A stretch of DNA of 64,000 nt from Nonomuraea endophytica (GCF_014203235.1 NZ_JACHIN010000022.1:2735-66734), one strand, 5' to 3'. Shown: positions 1 to 9,006, numbered from the stretch's first letter. Notes: a model not told the origin generated them from the sequence alone. Numbers and translations are program-made.

Positions 1-1943
1 CTCGTCGTGAGGGTGGCTATGACCGTGGTCCGCGCCGTGAGGGCGGGTTCGATCGTGGTCCGCGTCGTGATGACCGGGGTCCGCAGCGTGAGGGCGGCTA
101 CGATCGCGGTCCGCGTCGTGATGACGATCGTGGTCCTCGTCGTGAGGGTGGCTATGACCGTGGTCCGCGCCGTGAGGGCGGGTTCGATCGTGGTCCGCGT
201 CGTGATGACCGGGGTCCGCAGCGTGAGGGCAGCTACGACCGTGGTCCCCGTCGGGATGATCGGGGCCCCCGTCGTGATGACGATCGCGGTCCGCGTCGTG
301 AGGGTGGCTACGATCGCGGTCCTCGCCGGGATGACCGGGGTCCGCAGCGTGAGGGCGGCTACGACCGCGGTCCGCGTCGTGATGACGATCGTGGTCCTCG
401 TCGTGAAGGCGGCTATGACCGTGGTCCGCGCCGTGAGGGCGGGTTCGATCGCGGTCCGCGCCGCGACGACCGGGGTCCGCGTGGAGACAGTGCGCCTCGC
501 GATGACCGGGGCGGTTTCGACCGCGGGCCGCGTCGCGAAGGAGGCTACGACCGTGGTCCCCGTCGTGAGGGCGGGTTTGATCGCGGTCCGCGCCGTGAGG
601 GCGGGTTCGACCGTGGTCCTCGTCGTGACGATGATCGTGGGCCGCGTCGTGAGGGGGGCTACCGGGATGACCGGGCGCCCCGCCGTACCGACGGATTCCG
701 TGACGAGCGGGACTCGCGCGGCGAGGAGCGGCGTGACTCCGACCGTGCCCGGCCGTTCTCGCGCGATGGCGACAGTGGGTCGCGGGCGCGCTTCGGCAAG
801 CCCGAGCGGGAAGAGACGCGCGAGCGTGAGCCGCTGCCCGAGATGCCGGCTGACATCACCGCGGACGAGCTCGACCAGGAGGTACGCGACGAGCTGCGCG
901 CCCTGCCCGTCGACCTCGCGGACCTGGTGGCCAGGCATCTGGTCGCGGCCGAGCGGGCGCTTGGTGAGGACGACCCGGATCAGGCTTACGAGCACACCAA
1001 GGTCGGGCGGCGGTTCGCGGCCCGGATCGGGGTGGTGCGGGAGGCCGCGGGGATCGTTGCCTATCGGGCCGGGCATTTCGCCGAGGCGCTCAGTGATCTG
1101 CGGGCGGCGCGGCGGCTGACCGGGTCGGATGCGTACCTTCCGGTCATGGCGGACTGCGAGCGCGGACTCGGGCGGCCTGAGCGGGCGCTTGACCTGGTGC
1201 GTTCGCCGGAAGCGGAGCGGCTTGACCGCGCCGGGCGGATCGAACTGGCGATCGTGGAGTCCGGGGCCCGCCGGGACCTGGGGCAGCACGACGCCGCGGT
1301 CATCACACTGCAGCGGCTGCCCGAACTGCGTGACCCGCAGTCGCGTCCCTGGTCGGCACGGCTGGCGTTCGCCTATGCGGACGCGCTGGCCGAGGCCGGG
1401 CATGGCGAGGCGGCCACGGACTGGTTCGCGCGGGCCATGTCCTTCGACGAGGACGGCGAGACGGACGCGGCCGAGCGCTACGCGGAGCTGACCGGAGCGG
1501 TCATCGAGGACCTTGAGGAGGACGACGAGGACCTCGACGGCGACGCCGAGACCGATGTCGAGGCTGAGGAGGTGTCCGACTCGGCGGCTTTCGCGGAGGC
1601 GGGTGACCTGCTGGGCGGCGACGAGCCCGAGGCCACGGACGAGCCCGAGGGCGACGAGGCCGTGGCTGTGGAGGAAGCCGCCGCGGACGTCGAGTCTGTG
1701 GAAGAGCCCGCCGCGGAGGAGGTCGACGAGCCCGTCGACGCTGTCGAGGACGAGCCTGCGGCTGACGACGCCGCGGACCTGGTCGAGGCGGTGACGGAGC
1801 CTGTGGCCGAAGCGGAGCCGGAGGCCGACAAGCCGGACGAAGAGGCTCCGGCCGCGGCCGGTATCACGCCCGCGTTCATCGAGCCGGACTTCGGCGACCT
1901 TCTCGACTCGCCGGAGCCCAAGGACGGCAAGACCGAGTCCTGA
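1..1943 (+). CDS. TPR protein with N-terminal RG-rich repeat tract (5' end outside window)
   Basis: The frame is open from base 3 to the TGA at 1941-1943, so the gene starts before the window. The first 220 or so visible residues are repeats of the types RREGGYDRGP and RRDDRGP. A charged linker follows, then from about base 843 an alpha-helical region of about 210 residues that reads like tetratricopeptide repeats (for example RAARRLTGSDAYLPVMADCE). The last 150 residues are very acidic (runs of Glu, Asp, Ala, Val). A strongly basic disordered head joined to an acidic tail suggests a nucleic-acid or protein-binding scaffold; that is inference. Actinobacteria carry similar TPR proteins near the tlyA-recN block. 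The internal ATG at 843 could be taken for a start, but the open frame upstream with coherent repeats argues against it. Confidence 0.8.
   Translation, partial: RREGGYDRGPRREGGFDRGPRRDDRGPQREGGYDRGPRRDDDRGPRREGGYDRGPRREGGFDRGPRRDDRGPQREGSYDRGPRRDDRGPRRDDDRGPRREGGYDRGPRRDDRGPQREGGYDRGPRRDDDRGPRREGGYDRGPRREGGFDRGPRRDDRGPRGDSAPRDDRGGFDRGPRREGGYDRGPRREGGFDRGPRREGGFDRGPRRDDDRGPRREGGYRDDRAPRRTDGFRDERDSRGEERRDSDRARPFSRDGDSGSRARFGKPEREETREREPLPEMPADITADELDQEVRDELRALPVDLADLVARHLVAAERALGEDDPDQAYEHTKVGRRFAARIGVVREAAGIVAYRAGHFAEALSDLRAARRLTGSDAYLPVMADCERGLGRPERALDLVRSPEAERLDRAGRIELAIVESGARRDLGQHDAAVITLQRLPELRDPQSRPWSARLAFAYADALAEAGHGEAATDWFARAMSFDEDGETDAAERYAELTGAVIEDLEEDDEDLDGDAETDVEAEEVSDSAAFAEAGDLLGGDEPEATDEPEGDEAVAVEEAAADVESVEEPAAEEVDEPVDAVEDEPAADDAADLVEAVTEPVAEAEPEADKPDEEAPAAAGITPAFIEPDFGDLLDSPEPKDGKTES
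3..665 (+). repeat. Coding tandem repeats, 30-bp and 21-bp units (RG-rich)
   Basis: In the frame of the TPR gene the DNA alternates 30-bp units encoding RREGG(Y/F)DRGP with 21-24-bp units encoding RRDDRGP or RRDDDRGP. More than 20 units are visible and they extend beyond the left edge. Near-identical units at the DNA level imply recent expansion or gene conversion. Confidence 0.9.
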
Positions 1944-1947
1944 CCTG

Positions 1948-2000
1948 CGGCGCCGCCCGCCGTACCGTGGAATTTTTCTGGGGTACGGCGGGCGGCGCCG
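1948..2000. terminator. Bidirectional terminator hairpin
   Basis: A perfect 19-bp inverted repeat (arms 1948-1966 and 1982-2000) with a 15-base loop, followed by TTTT, lies between the stop codons of two convergent genes. It can serve both strands. Confidence 0.85.
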
Positions 2001-2003
2001 TTT

Positions 2004-2930
2004 TCACGGCGAGACGCGGTCGAGCCAGTGGAGGATTCCGGCGACGTTGGAGGCCGCGCCGCTGAGCAGTTCGAACTGCTCGGCGGTCTCGTCGTCGGTC
2101 TTGAGCGCGAGGTAGCGCTCCTTGGTGCGTTCGTGGACCATGGCGACGGCGTGATCCAGGTCCATCCCCTCGGAACGGGCCTGGCGCGTCATGTCCACCC
2201 AGACGCGGAGTTCTTCCGCGGACCTCTCCAGAGTCTCCTGAACCGCATCGACCGGTCCGTAGTGGCTGAACAGCAGCCGTTGCGGCCCCAACGCCTCGAA
2301 CAGTGCGATCGAGTTGAGTGCCGTTGCCAGGTCGAAGTCGGGCGGCGGGGTGGCAGGGCGGAGGTCGCCGGTCTCGGGGAGGTAGACCCCGGCGGCGTCG
2401 CCGACATAGAGGTCGCCGGTGCCCGAATCGACCAGGCCGACATGGTGTTTGGCGTGGCCGGGGGAGTAGTGGCTGCTGAGTGTGCGGCCGTTGCCCAGGT
2501 CGATGGCGCCGGTGTCGCCGAGGGCGACGATGCGTTCGGCCTCGGTGGGGGTCAGCTCGCCGAACAGCGTGTCCAGCCGATCGCCCCACACCATCCGGGC
2601 ACTGGCCATCAACCTCGACGGATCGGCCAGATGCCGCGCGCCCTTCTCATGCACCACGATCTGCGCGGACGGGAAGTACTTCGCCATGTCCCCCACTCCG
2701 CCCGCGTGGTCGAGGTGGATATGGGTGACGACGACCGTCGCGAGGTCCTGAGGTCCCACGCCGAGCGAGGTCAGCGCGTCCCGCACGACCGGCGCGGAGG
2801 TCGAGGTGCCCGTTTCGACCAGGCATGGCCGGTCACCCAGGATCAAATAGCCTGCGGTGATCCCGGAGTATCCGGCCATCTTCGTGTCGATCTCGTACAC
2901 GTCGCCGCCAAGGGCGGTGATGTTGTCCAC
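2004..2930 (-). CDS. MBL-fold metallo-hydrolase
   Basis: A metallo-beta-lactamase superfamily protein of about 308 residues. The metal-binding motif THIHLDHAGG is intact in the N-terminal half, followed by a later conserved His (SPGHAKHH) and Asp (YVGDAAG). The substrate is unknown; relatives are thiolester, lactone or phosphodiester hydrolases. The C-terminal third looks like the helical cap of the glyoxalase-II-like subgroup. The start is ambiguous: GTG at 2930 has GGGAG five bases upstream, while the frame stays open to a GTG at 2954 with a poorly placed GGGGA. It is convergent with the TPR gene across the shared terminator. Confidence 0.8.
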   Translation of the reverse strand: MDNITALGGDVYEIDTKMAGYSGITAGYLILGDRPCLVETGTSTSAPVVRDALTSLGVGPQDLATVVVTHIHLDHAGGVGDMAKYFPSAQIVVHEKGARHLADPSRLMASARMVWGDRLDTLFGELTPTEAERIVALGDTGAIDLGNGRTLSSHYSPGHAKHHVGLVDSGTGDLYVGDAAGVYLPETGDLRPATPPPDFDLATALNSIALFEALGPQRLLFSHYGPVDAVQETLERSAEELRVWVDMTRQARSEGMDLDHAVAMVHERTKERYLALKTDDETAEQFELLSGAASNVAGILHWLDRVSP

Positions 2931-3041
2931 AAGCACTCCCGAGTCGCTCACCACAATCCCCAGAACGGCGCTCGAGCCGATCCGGCCATGCCCTCATCGT
3001 AAAGAGTGATCTCGGCCAGTTCACCGACGAGGGAGCCCGAG

Positions 3042-3380
3042 ATGGACCACAACGACGTCCAGCTGACCGGCAAGCTGTCCGGCGCGCCGGAGCACAGGGA
3101 GATGCCGAGCGGCGACACGCAGACGGCCTGGCGGCTGGTCGTCCGCCGCCCGCAGCCACGGCCGCGCGCGGTCGTCGACACGATCCGGTGTGTGACGTAC
3201 GACCCCGATGTCACCGCGTTCGTCGAGGGCCTGGCGTCCGGCGACCGCATGGAGGTCAGCGGCGCCATCCGCTGCCGCATCTACGGTCCGCCGCATGCCA
3301 AGGTCTGGCGGTACGTGGTCGAGGTCGCCTCGGCCACCCGAGCACCCGTCCCCGCGGCCGAGGCGGTGGTCACGTGCTGA
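3042..3380 (+). CDS. Small single-stranded DNA-binding protein (OB fold)
   Basis: A 112-residue protein with the SSB-type OB-fold pattern: NDVQLTGKLSG at the N terminus, TAWRLVVRR in the middle, then DTIRCVTYDPDVTAF and GDRMEVSGAIRCR. It lacks the acidic, Pro/Gly-rich C-terminal tail with a terminal Asp-Phe that housekeeping SSBs use to recruit partners, so it is probably a paralogue with a special role. I chose ATG 3042 because GAGGGAG sits just upstream and residues follow the family pattern directly; the frame is open from 3006. It is convergent with the DUF1015 gene, with only 15 bases between stops. Confidence 0.75.
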   Translation: MDHNDVQLTGKLSGAPEHREMPSGDTQTAWRLVVRRPQPRPRAVVDTIRCVTYDPDVTAFVEGLASGDRMEVSGAIRCRIYGPPHAKVWRYVVEVASATRAPVPAAEAVVTC

Positions 3381-3395
3381 GCCGCCTCGCCCGGA

Positions 3396-5633
3396 TCAGT
3401 CGGCGTCCAGCGTACGCAGCACCAGTCCGGTTCGCGGCTTGGGCCCGAACGACGTGGACTTGCGCGGCACCCGCTCACCCTCGGCCGCCACCGCGAGCAC
3501 GTCGTCGACAGCCAGCGCGTTGAGGATCACCGCCGTGCCTCCGGTGGTGGCGGCCAGGTCCGCCGCGGCCTGCGCGTCGTGGTGCACGATTCGGACGTCG
3601 ACCTCGTCGTCCCGCATGCCCCACACCCTGGGCATGACGAACTCCGTCAGGACAGAGGTGTTCAACGCGTTCCACCGCGCCGAGCGGTCTGCCGGCATGG
3701 CACGGGCGAGCTGCACCGGATCCGGGTCGGTCAGCAGATGGCCGCCGCCTTCTCCGGCCAGCAGGAACGCCGGTTCCCGTGCCTCCCGCAGCGCCGCCAG
3801 TGCGGAGGGCAGGTCCGCGAAGTCCTGGACTCGCCATGCGCCCTTGGCTCGGGCGGCCGCCTCTTCGAGGGGGAGCCCGGGGATGACGCGGTGGATCGCC
3901 TTGAGATCCGGCGGGTAGGCGTCGGAGTCCACGAGCAGGGCCAGCCCGAAGTCCCATGGGCCGGAGGCCTGGTCCTGCGTGCCGGAGGTGCGGTCTGCAC
4001 GGTCCTGGCTACTCGGCGACGCGGGTCTGTCACCAGCGTCGGCCGGGCCGGTCGATGTGCCTGGCCTGTTCGTGGTGTCGGCCGGGCTGGTGGGCGTGCC
4101 GGGTCTGTTCGTGGTGTCGGGCGCGTTCGGGGCCGGGGTTGGGCTGGTCGCCGCGTGCTGGCCTGTTGGTTCGGGTGGTTTGGGGGTGGTTGTACGGCGG
4201 GCGTGCTCGTCGCGTTGGAGTTCGCGGTAGGTGGCGTAGCGGTGGTGGCCGTCGGCGATGAGCGCCTGGCGGTGGCGGAGATCGGCGTTCACGGCGTCGA
4301 TCTCGGCCCGGTCGGTGATGGCCCAGAGGCTGTGCCGTACGCCGTCGGTGGTCTGGGCGGTCACCAGGGGCCGTCGGGTGGTGGCGACCTCGTCGACCAG
4401 GCGGCTCGCCCTGCCCTGCCGGGCTGCCGAGCCGGACGTTCCGCTGCCCCGGTATCCGGCTGTCGGGGTGTCCTTGGGGTCTGAGTGTGTGCTTGGGGCC
4501 GCGGTGGGGTCGTTGCCGTTGTAGAGGAGGAGGATGGGTTCGAGGTTGGCCTGGGTGGTGCTCATGAGGGCCAGGCGGTCGGCTACGGGGCCGGGCATGA
4601 CGTTCTCGTGGGGGAGGATGATGCGCTGCTCCGGGGCGGCCAGACCTACGTCGCCGATCAGACCGCGTTGCAGCATGCCTGGGGCTCGCTGCTCGTAGAC
4701 GTACAGGGCCGGGTGGTCGTCACGGACCAGTACGCCGTCCGCCAGCCAGGTGCGCAGGGCGTCTCGGGCTGCGCCGTATCGCTGGGCGGAAGCTTGCCTG
4801 ACGTCGTCGAGGCGTGCGGAGACCGCGGGGCCACGGACGGTGGAGGTGGGCAGGGAGGCTGGGGCCGTGCTGGGCGGGACTTCGGTGTCCGCGCCGTGCT
4901 GCTCGGCGGTGTGCGCGCCGTGCTGCTCTGCGGTGCCCTCGGGCTCCGGGTCGGTGGTGTCCCTGCCGTGCTCTGCGTTGTCCGTGGTTCGCGAGCCTGT
5001 GGTTTCCGCGCTGGGCTGGTCTGCCGTGTCCGTGTCCGTGTCCCTGTCCGCGTCCCTGTCCGTGCTGGGCTTGGCGTCCTTGGGCTGGATGTCTGCGGGG
5101 CCTGGGGCATGCGGGGGCTCGGTGGCCGTGGGCTGCTCGCTAGCGGGGGCTGTGGCTTGCGGGCCTTCGGTGGCCGCGCTGTGCGGGTCTGCGGGGGGCG
5201 GTTGGAGCGTGGGTTGGGGGCCGGTGGTGGCGGCCGGGGGGTGGGGCGTGCTCTGGGTGGTGGCGGCTGGGTGGCTGGAGGGTGCGCCGGGTGTGTTGGC
5301 TGGGTGGCTGGAGGGTGCGCCGGGTGTGTTGGCTGGGTGGCTGGAGGGTGCGCCGGGTGGGTTGGGCGGGTCGCTGGAAGGTGTGCCGGGTGGGTTGGGG
5401 GTGGGAGCGGGGGCGGGGGCCGGTGGTGGGGGGGTGGGGTGGGCAGGGGGGCGGGGAAGGATGAGGCGGACGACATTGTTGGGATGGGAGTCCAGGAGAG
5501 CCTGGACATCGTCGTCCGAAATCAGGTCATAGGGCGGTGAAGTGACCGCCCCGGGGTCGTCCACGGCGAAGCGGACACCGCGGAAGGGGCGCAGCATTAG
5601 CCCATCTGGCACCGGTAGTTCAGGAGTCCCCAT
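3396..5633 (-). CDS. DUF1015 family protein with large disordered inserts
   Basis: The N terminus (LMLRPFRGVRF, SPPYDLISDDD) and the core (VNADLRHRQALIADGHHRYATYRELQ) identify DUF1015, a conserved family of unknown function usually a little over 400 residues long. This copy is about 745 residues. At least two Pro/Thr/Ser/Asp-rich inserts interrupt the domain: roughly 210 residues after VRLILPRPP, and about 80 after YRELQRDEHA; a shorter one follows LLYNGND. The domain resumes cleanly after each (ARLDDVRQASAQRYGAARD; WDFGLALLVDSDAYPPDLKAIHRVI). ATG 5633 has GGGAG ten bases upstream; ATG 5597 is an alternative. It is divergent from the small TPR gene. Confidence 0.8.
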   Translation of the reverse strand: MGTPELPVPDGLMLRPFRGVRFAVDDPGAVTSPPYDLISDDDVQALLDSHPNNVVRLILPRPPAHPTPPPPAPAPAPTPNPPGTPSSDPPNPPGAPSSHPANTPGAPSSHPANTPGAPSSHPAATTQSTPHPPAATTGPQPTLQPPPADPHSAATEGPQATAPASEQPTATEPPHAPGPADIQPKDAKPSTDRDADRDTDTDTADQPSAETTGSRTTDNAEHGRDTTDPEPEGTAEQHGAHTAEQHGADTEVPPSTAPASLPTSTVRGPAVSARLDDVRQASAQRYGAARDALRTWLADGVLVRDDHPALYVYEQRAPGMLQRGLIGDVGLAAPEQRIILPHENVMPGPVADRLALMSTTQANLEPILLLYNGNDPTAAPSTHSDPKDTPTAGYRGSGTSGSAARQGRASRLVDEVATTRRPLVTAQTTDGVRHSLWAITDRAEIDAVNADLRHRQALIADGHHRYATYRELQRDEHARRTTTPKPPEPTGQHAATSPTPAPNAPDTTNRPGTPTSPADTTNRPGTSTGPADAGDRPASPSSQDRADRTSGTQDQASGPWDFGLALLVDSDAYPPDLKAIHRVIPGLPLEEAAARAKGAWRVQDFADLPSALAALREAREPAFLLAGEGGGHLLTDPDPVQLARAMPADRSARWNALNTSVLTEFVMPRVWGMRDDEVDVRIVHHDAQAAADLAATTGGTAVILNALAVDDVLAVAAEGERVPRKSTSFGPKPRTGLVLRTLDAD
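5266..5397 (-). repeat. 33-bp coding tandem repeat inside DUF1015 insert
   Basis: Four 33-bp units (5266-5298, 5299-5331, 5332-5364, 5365-5397). The first two are identical, the third differs by one base and the fourth is degenerate. Each encodes an 11-residue unit, NTPGAPSSHPA or close. The plus strand here is strongly G-rich and T-rich. Confidence 0.85.
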
Positions 5634-5752
5634 ACCGGGCATGCTCCCATAGAGGTCCGAGTCTTCCCCGGGTTGCCCCCATATCCCGGCGATGCCCGTT
5701 CTCTCCGGGAATCGCGCGGAACTGCCGTCGTTCGATGAAGGAGCCCTCACGC

Positions 5753-6175
5753 ATGATCCAAGGCAGAAACGTCCCTGATGATTCCCCCGGAGTGCCTTCA
5801 GGGGAGGTTTATGACTGGTACCAGCGTGGGGTGAAGCTTCTTCAGGAGGGCAGTCCGGCTGCTGCCGCGTCGCTTCTGGAACGTGCGGTGGCTGCTGAGC
5901 CGGAGTCGCGCAGCATTCGGGAGGCGTTGGCCCGGGCGCAGTTCAACTCGCGGCAGTATGTGCAGGCTGCGGATACCTTTCGGTGGATTGTGGATGCCAA
6001 TCCGGCTGAGGATTACGCCTATTTTGGGCTTGGGTTGTCGTTGTGGCGTACGGGGGATATGGAAGCGGCTCAGGAGCCGCTTGCTATCGCTGTGGCCATG
6101 CGGCCGGATGAGCGTAACTATGTGACGGCTTTGCGGAATGTGCGGGCGACGTTGCGGGCTCGGCGGGCTATGTGA
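5753..6175 (+). CDS. Small tetratricopeptide repeat protein
   Basis: A 140-residue soluble protein with three to four TPR helix pairs: VYDWYQRGVKLLQEGSPAAAASLLERAV, then SRSIREALARAQFNSRQYVQAADTFRWIV and YAYFGLGLSLWRTGDMEAAQEPLAIAV. It is a conserved actinobacterial protein normally found next to the HAD phosphatase, as here. ATG 5753 has AAGGAG nine bases upstream; an in-frame ATG at 5735 has none. Third codon positions are less GC-biased than in the genes further right, a property shared with the next gene. Confidence 0.8.
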   Translation: MIQGRNVPDDSPGVPSGEVYDWYQRGVKLLQEGSPAAAASLLERAVAAEPESRSIREALARAQFNSRQYVQAADTFRWIVDANPAEDYAYFGLGLSLWRTGDMEAAQEPLAIAVAMRPDERNYVTALRNVRATLRARRAM

Positions 6176-6503
6176 GGGGTTCGGTGGCGTGCCGGTTCTC
6201 TGCTTGGTCGGGCTGGGTGTTGCGCGGGTGCTTGATGTATGTGCGGGCGGGTGCTGGGCGGCCGTCGATCTTCTGACGCTCCGGAGCTCTGCCCAGGGTC
6301 CGTGTGGGTCTGTGTCTGCGGTTCTTACTGGGTTTCGTCTGCGGGCGATCTGTCGTCGCCGCGTGCTCCTTCTTCTCCGGCATTGGCACCGGCTTCGGTT
6401 CTGAACCTCGGGCTGGTTGTGGTCGGCGGGGTTGGTTGGCGGGTGGGTAGGGGTGCGGGGTTAGAGTCGCTGGCGGTGTTGGTCGCGGGTTAGGGGATAT
6501 GCG
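6176..6503. other. Intergenic stretch without a recognisable gene
   Basis: 328 bases between the TPR and HAD genes. I see no supported coding frame, RNA gene or convincing hairpin. The last 30 bases contain the AGGGGA ribosome-binding site for the HAD gene. Confidence 0.6.
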
Positions 6504-7469
6504 GTGCTGGTCGAGAGGTACGACACTTTGCTGCTTGACCTTGATGGGGTTGTCTATCTGGGGGCTCGTGCCGTGCCTGGGGCGGCTGAGTCGTTGGTGG
6601 CGGCCAAGGGGCGGGGGGCTCGGCTGGCTTATGTGACGAACAATGCTTCGCGGACTCCCGCTGCCATCGCGGGGCATCTTCGGGAGTTGGGAGTGCCGGC
6701 GGAGCGCGAGGACGTGGTCACTTCGGCGCAGGCGGCGGCTCGGTTGATCGCTGAGCGGTTCGAGCCTGGGGCTCGGGTGCTGGTGGTGGGTGGTACGGGG
6801 TTGCGGCTGGCCGTACGGGATCAGGGGCTTCGGGTGGTGACGACCGCCATGGATCAGCCTGTGGCGGTGGTGCAGGGGATCGCGGCCGGGTTGTCGTACG
6901 GGTTGCTGGCTGAGGGGGCTTTGGCGGTGCGGCAGGGAGCGCTGTTCGTGGCGTCCAATGGGGACAGCACCATGCCGTCCGGGCGGGGTGTATTGCCGGG
7001 CAATGGGGCAATGGTGAGGGTTATTGCCACGGCTACGGGGGTTGAGCCTGTTTATGCGGGTAAGCCGGCGCCGCCGTTGCATCGGGAGTCGATGTTGCGG
7101 ACGGGGGCTGAGCGGCCGCTCGTGGTGGGGGATCGGCTCGACACCGACATCGAGGGCGCGCGTAATGCGGGGGTGGACAGTCTGCTGGTGCTGACGGGGG
7201 TGGCGGGCCCGCTTGACGTGCTGACGGCCGCGCCTGAGCACCGGCCCACTTATGTCGCGGAGGATCTGCGGGCTTTGGGTGAGGACTATCCCGAGGTACG
7301 GCGGGGCTGGCGGGCCACTTGGGTCGACGGGAGCCTTCGCCTGGAGGGTGACGGGACCTGGATCGAGGGGCTCCGGACGGCTTGTGAGGCGGCCTGGGAG
7401 GCTGCCGGGGCGGGACGCGTGGATGAGGACAGCGTCAAACCGGTGCTGGAACGCCTCCAGGCCGGCTGA
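6504..7469 (+). CDS. HAD-superfamily phosphatase, NagD / p-nitrophenylphosphatase type
   Basis: Cytosolic phosphatase of 321 residues. HAD motif I is LLLDLDGVVYLG (nucleophile Asp, acid Asp), motif II is VTNNAS, motif III is the Lys of YAGKPAPP, and motif IV is VVGDRLDTDIEGARNAG. The C2-type cap between motifs II and III is typical of NagD relatives. The C terminus has about 70 extra residues (from ALGEDYPEVRRG) that I cannot assign. The start is GTG 6504 with AGGGGA six bases upstream; the overlapping ATG at 6499 is out of frame. The biological substrate is not evident, and a phosphosugar or phosphoglycolate would be usual. Confidence 0.85.
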   Translation: MLVERYDTLLLDLDGVVYLGARAVPGAAESLVAAKGRGARLAYVTNNASRTPAAIAGHLRELGVPAEREDVVTSAQAAARLIAERFEPGARVLVVGGTGLRLAVRDQGLRVVTTAMDQPVAVVQGIAAGLSYGLLAEGALAVRQGALFVASNGDSTMPSGRGVLPGNGAMVRVIATATGVEPVYAGKPAPPLHRESMLRTGAERPLVVGDRLDTDIEGARNAGVDSLLVLTGVAGPLDVLTAAPEHRPTYVAEDLRALGEDYPEVRRGWRATWVDGSLRLEGDGTWIEGLRTACEAAWEAAGAGRVDEDSVKPVLERLQAG

Positions 7470-7759
7470 CGTCGGCAGACCTCAGGGACCCGGGATCGGC
7501 AGGCGGCTCTCGGGCTTGGGATGCCCGCAGGCGAGATGGGGCGCCGTGTGGTGGATCGGACGCTGGGCACTACCAGCCGGGGGCGCTGGGGCGTGGGGTA
7601 AGTGGCCGAGGGGCGGGGTGCGGGGATGCGTGGGTTCGGTGGCGCGGGCCGAGGCATAGGGCAACACGGGTGTCGGGCCGAAGCCCAGCATCGAGGCGGT
7701 CGCCAGTTGGTGGCGGGTGGGATAGCACAGGCGTCGCGGCAGCGTGCTGGGTGGGGGGG
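7470..7759. other. Intergenic stretch between convergent genes
   Basis: 290 bases between the HAD gene (plus) and the ROK gene (minus). Only overlapping antisense frames with no protein-like features are open. I find no clear terminator, although the plus strand near 7745-7800 is extremely G-rich. Confidence 0.5.
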
Positions 7760-8932
7760 TTAGGCGGGGGTGGGCCGTTGGGGGGCGGTGGGGGGAGAGA
7801 GGGCGCCTTCTGGGGAGAAGAACATGTGGTCGATGTGGTCCAGGGCCAGGCAGGCTGCCCCCAGGACCACGCATTCCTCGCCCAACGTGGAAGGCCGGAT
7901 CTCCGGTACTCGCAGGCAGTGGGGGGCGAGGGCCTCGCGTAGGGGGGCGAGGAGGACGTCGGCCGAACGGGAGAAGCCGCCGCCCAGCACCACGACTTCG
8001 GGGTCGAGGGTGAGGACCATGGCGGCGGTGCCCAGGGCCAGGTCTTGGGCGTAGGCCTCGACGGCGGCGCGGGCGGCGGGGTCGCCGGTGCGGGCGGCGC
8101 CGAAGACGAGGGCGGCGGCGTCCTCCGCGGGCGCCCCGGCGGCGGCCGGGCAGGATTCCAGGTGGTCGGTCATGGTACGCCAGCCGGTGATCTCCATCAG
8201 CCCCACCTCGCCGGTGGCGCCGCTGAAGCCGTGGTAGGGGCGCCCGTTGAGGATGAGGGCGGCGCCGGGGCGGCGGCCGGCGTGGAGGTAGACGAGGTCG
8301 CGTACGCCTGCGGCTACACCTAGGCGTTGTTCGGCGAGGGCGGCGAGCTTGCTGTCGTTCTCGATGGTGATGGGGCAGGGCAGGCGGGCGGCGAGGTGGC
8401 CGACGAGGTCGGTGCCGGCCCAGTCGGGCAGTGCTTCGACGCGGGTTATGACGCCTTCGCGGTCGACGACGCCGACGCTGCCGGCGGCCACGCCCCACAT
8501 CTGGTCGGAGGTGAGGCCGGCGGCGATCAGGGCGGCGTCCATGGCCCGGTTCATGGCGTCGAGGCGTTGTTCGCGCGGGGTGCCGGGGCTGACGGAGGTG
8601 CGGCCGCTGGCGACGGCCCTGCCGTTGAGGTCGGTGATGGTGGCCAGGACCTTGTGCACGCCTATGTCGATGCCGAGGACGTGCCCGGCGTCGGCGCGGA
8701 AGCGGTAGCGTCGGGCGGGCCGGCCCATGCCGCCGGGGGAGGGTTCGACCTCGGCGATCCAGCCGCGTTCCTGCAGGTCGGTGACGACGTCGACGATGGA
8801 GCCGCGGGAGAGCCCGGTGTGGGCGGCGAGTTCGGTGAGGGTGAGCGGGCGGCGCGCGTCGCGCAGGGCGCGGATGCTGCTGAGCGAGTTCAGCTGTCGC
8901 AGCCGCTGCAGGTCCCCACCGCTGACGTGCAC
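7760..8932 (-). CDS. ROK-family transcriptional regulator
   Basis: 390 residues: an N-terminal winged helix (about 15-75; LTLTELAAHTGLSRGSIVDVVTDLQERGWI) fused to a ROK sugar-kinase-like domain (VLGIDIGVHKVLATITDLNGR). The zinc signature that ROK proteins carry (a His, then CxCGxxGC) is replaced by GFSGATGEVGLMEITG with no cysteines or His, so zinc binding and kinase activity are unlikely. The start is GTG 8932 with a perfect AAGGAGG seven bases upstream. It is divergent from the oxidoreductase-hexosaminidase-ABC operon and probably represses that operon in response to an imported amino-sugar. Confidence 0.85.
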   Translation of the reverse strand: MHVSGGDLQRLRQLNSLSSIRALRDARRPLTLTELAAHTGLSRGSIVDVVTDLQERGWIAEVEPSPGGMGRPARRYRFRADAGHVLGIDIGVHKVLATITDLNGRAVASGRTSVSPGTPREQRLDAMNRAMDAALIAAGLTSDQMWGVAAGSVGVVDREGVITRVEALPDWAGTDLVGHLAARLPCPITIENDSKLAALAEQRLGVAAGVRDLVYLHAGRRPGAALILNGRPYHGFSGATGEVGLMEITGWRTMTDHLESCPAAAGAPAEDAAALVFGAARTGDPAARAAVEAYAQDLALGTAAMVLTLDPEVVVLGGGFSRSADVLLAPLREALAPHCLRVPEIRPSTLGEECVVLGAACLALDHIDHMFFSPEGALSPPTAPQRPTPA

Positions 8933-9006
8933 GTCCGGGCCTCCTTTTTGATGGAAACCTCATTATGTACGGCCAGCGACGTCTACGCCACACCGAAATC
9001 TGGGGC

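Noticed and set aside
1..665. CRISPR-like regular repeats
   Set aside because: Units are contiguous, in frame and translate to one peptide repeat. There are no unique spacers.
7..1119. Open frame reading as a Val/Arg/Thr-rich 370-residue protein
   Set aside because: It is the +1 shadow of the RG-rich repeat frame. The third frame continues into a coherent TPR protein with a normal stop.
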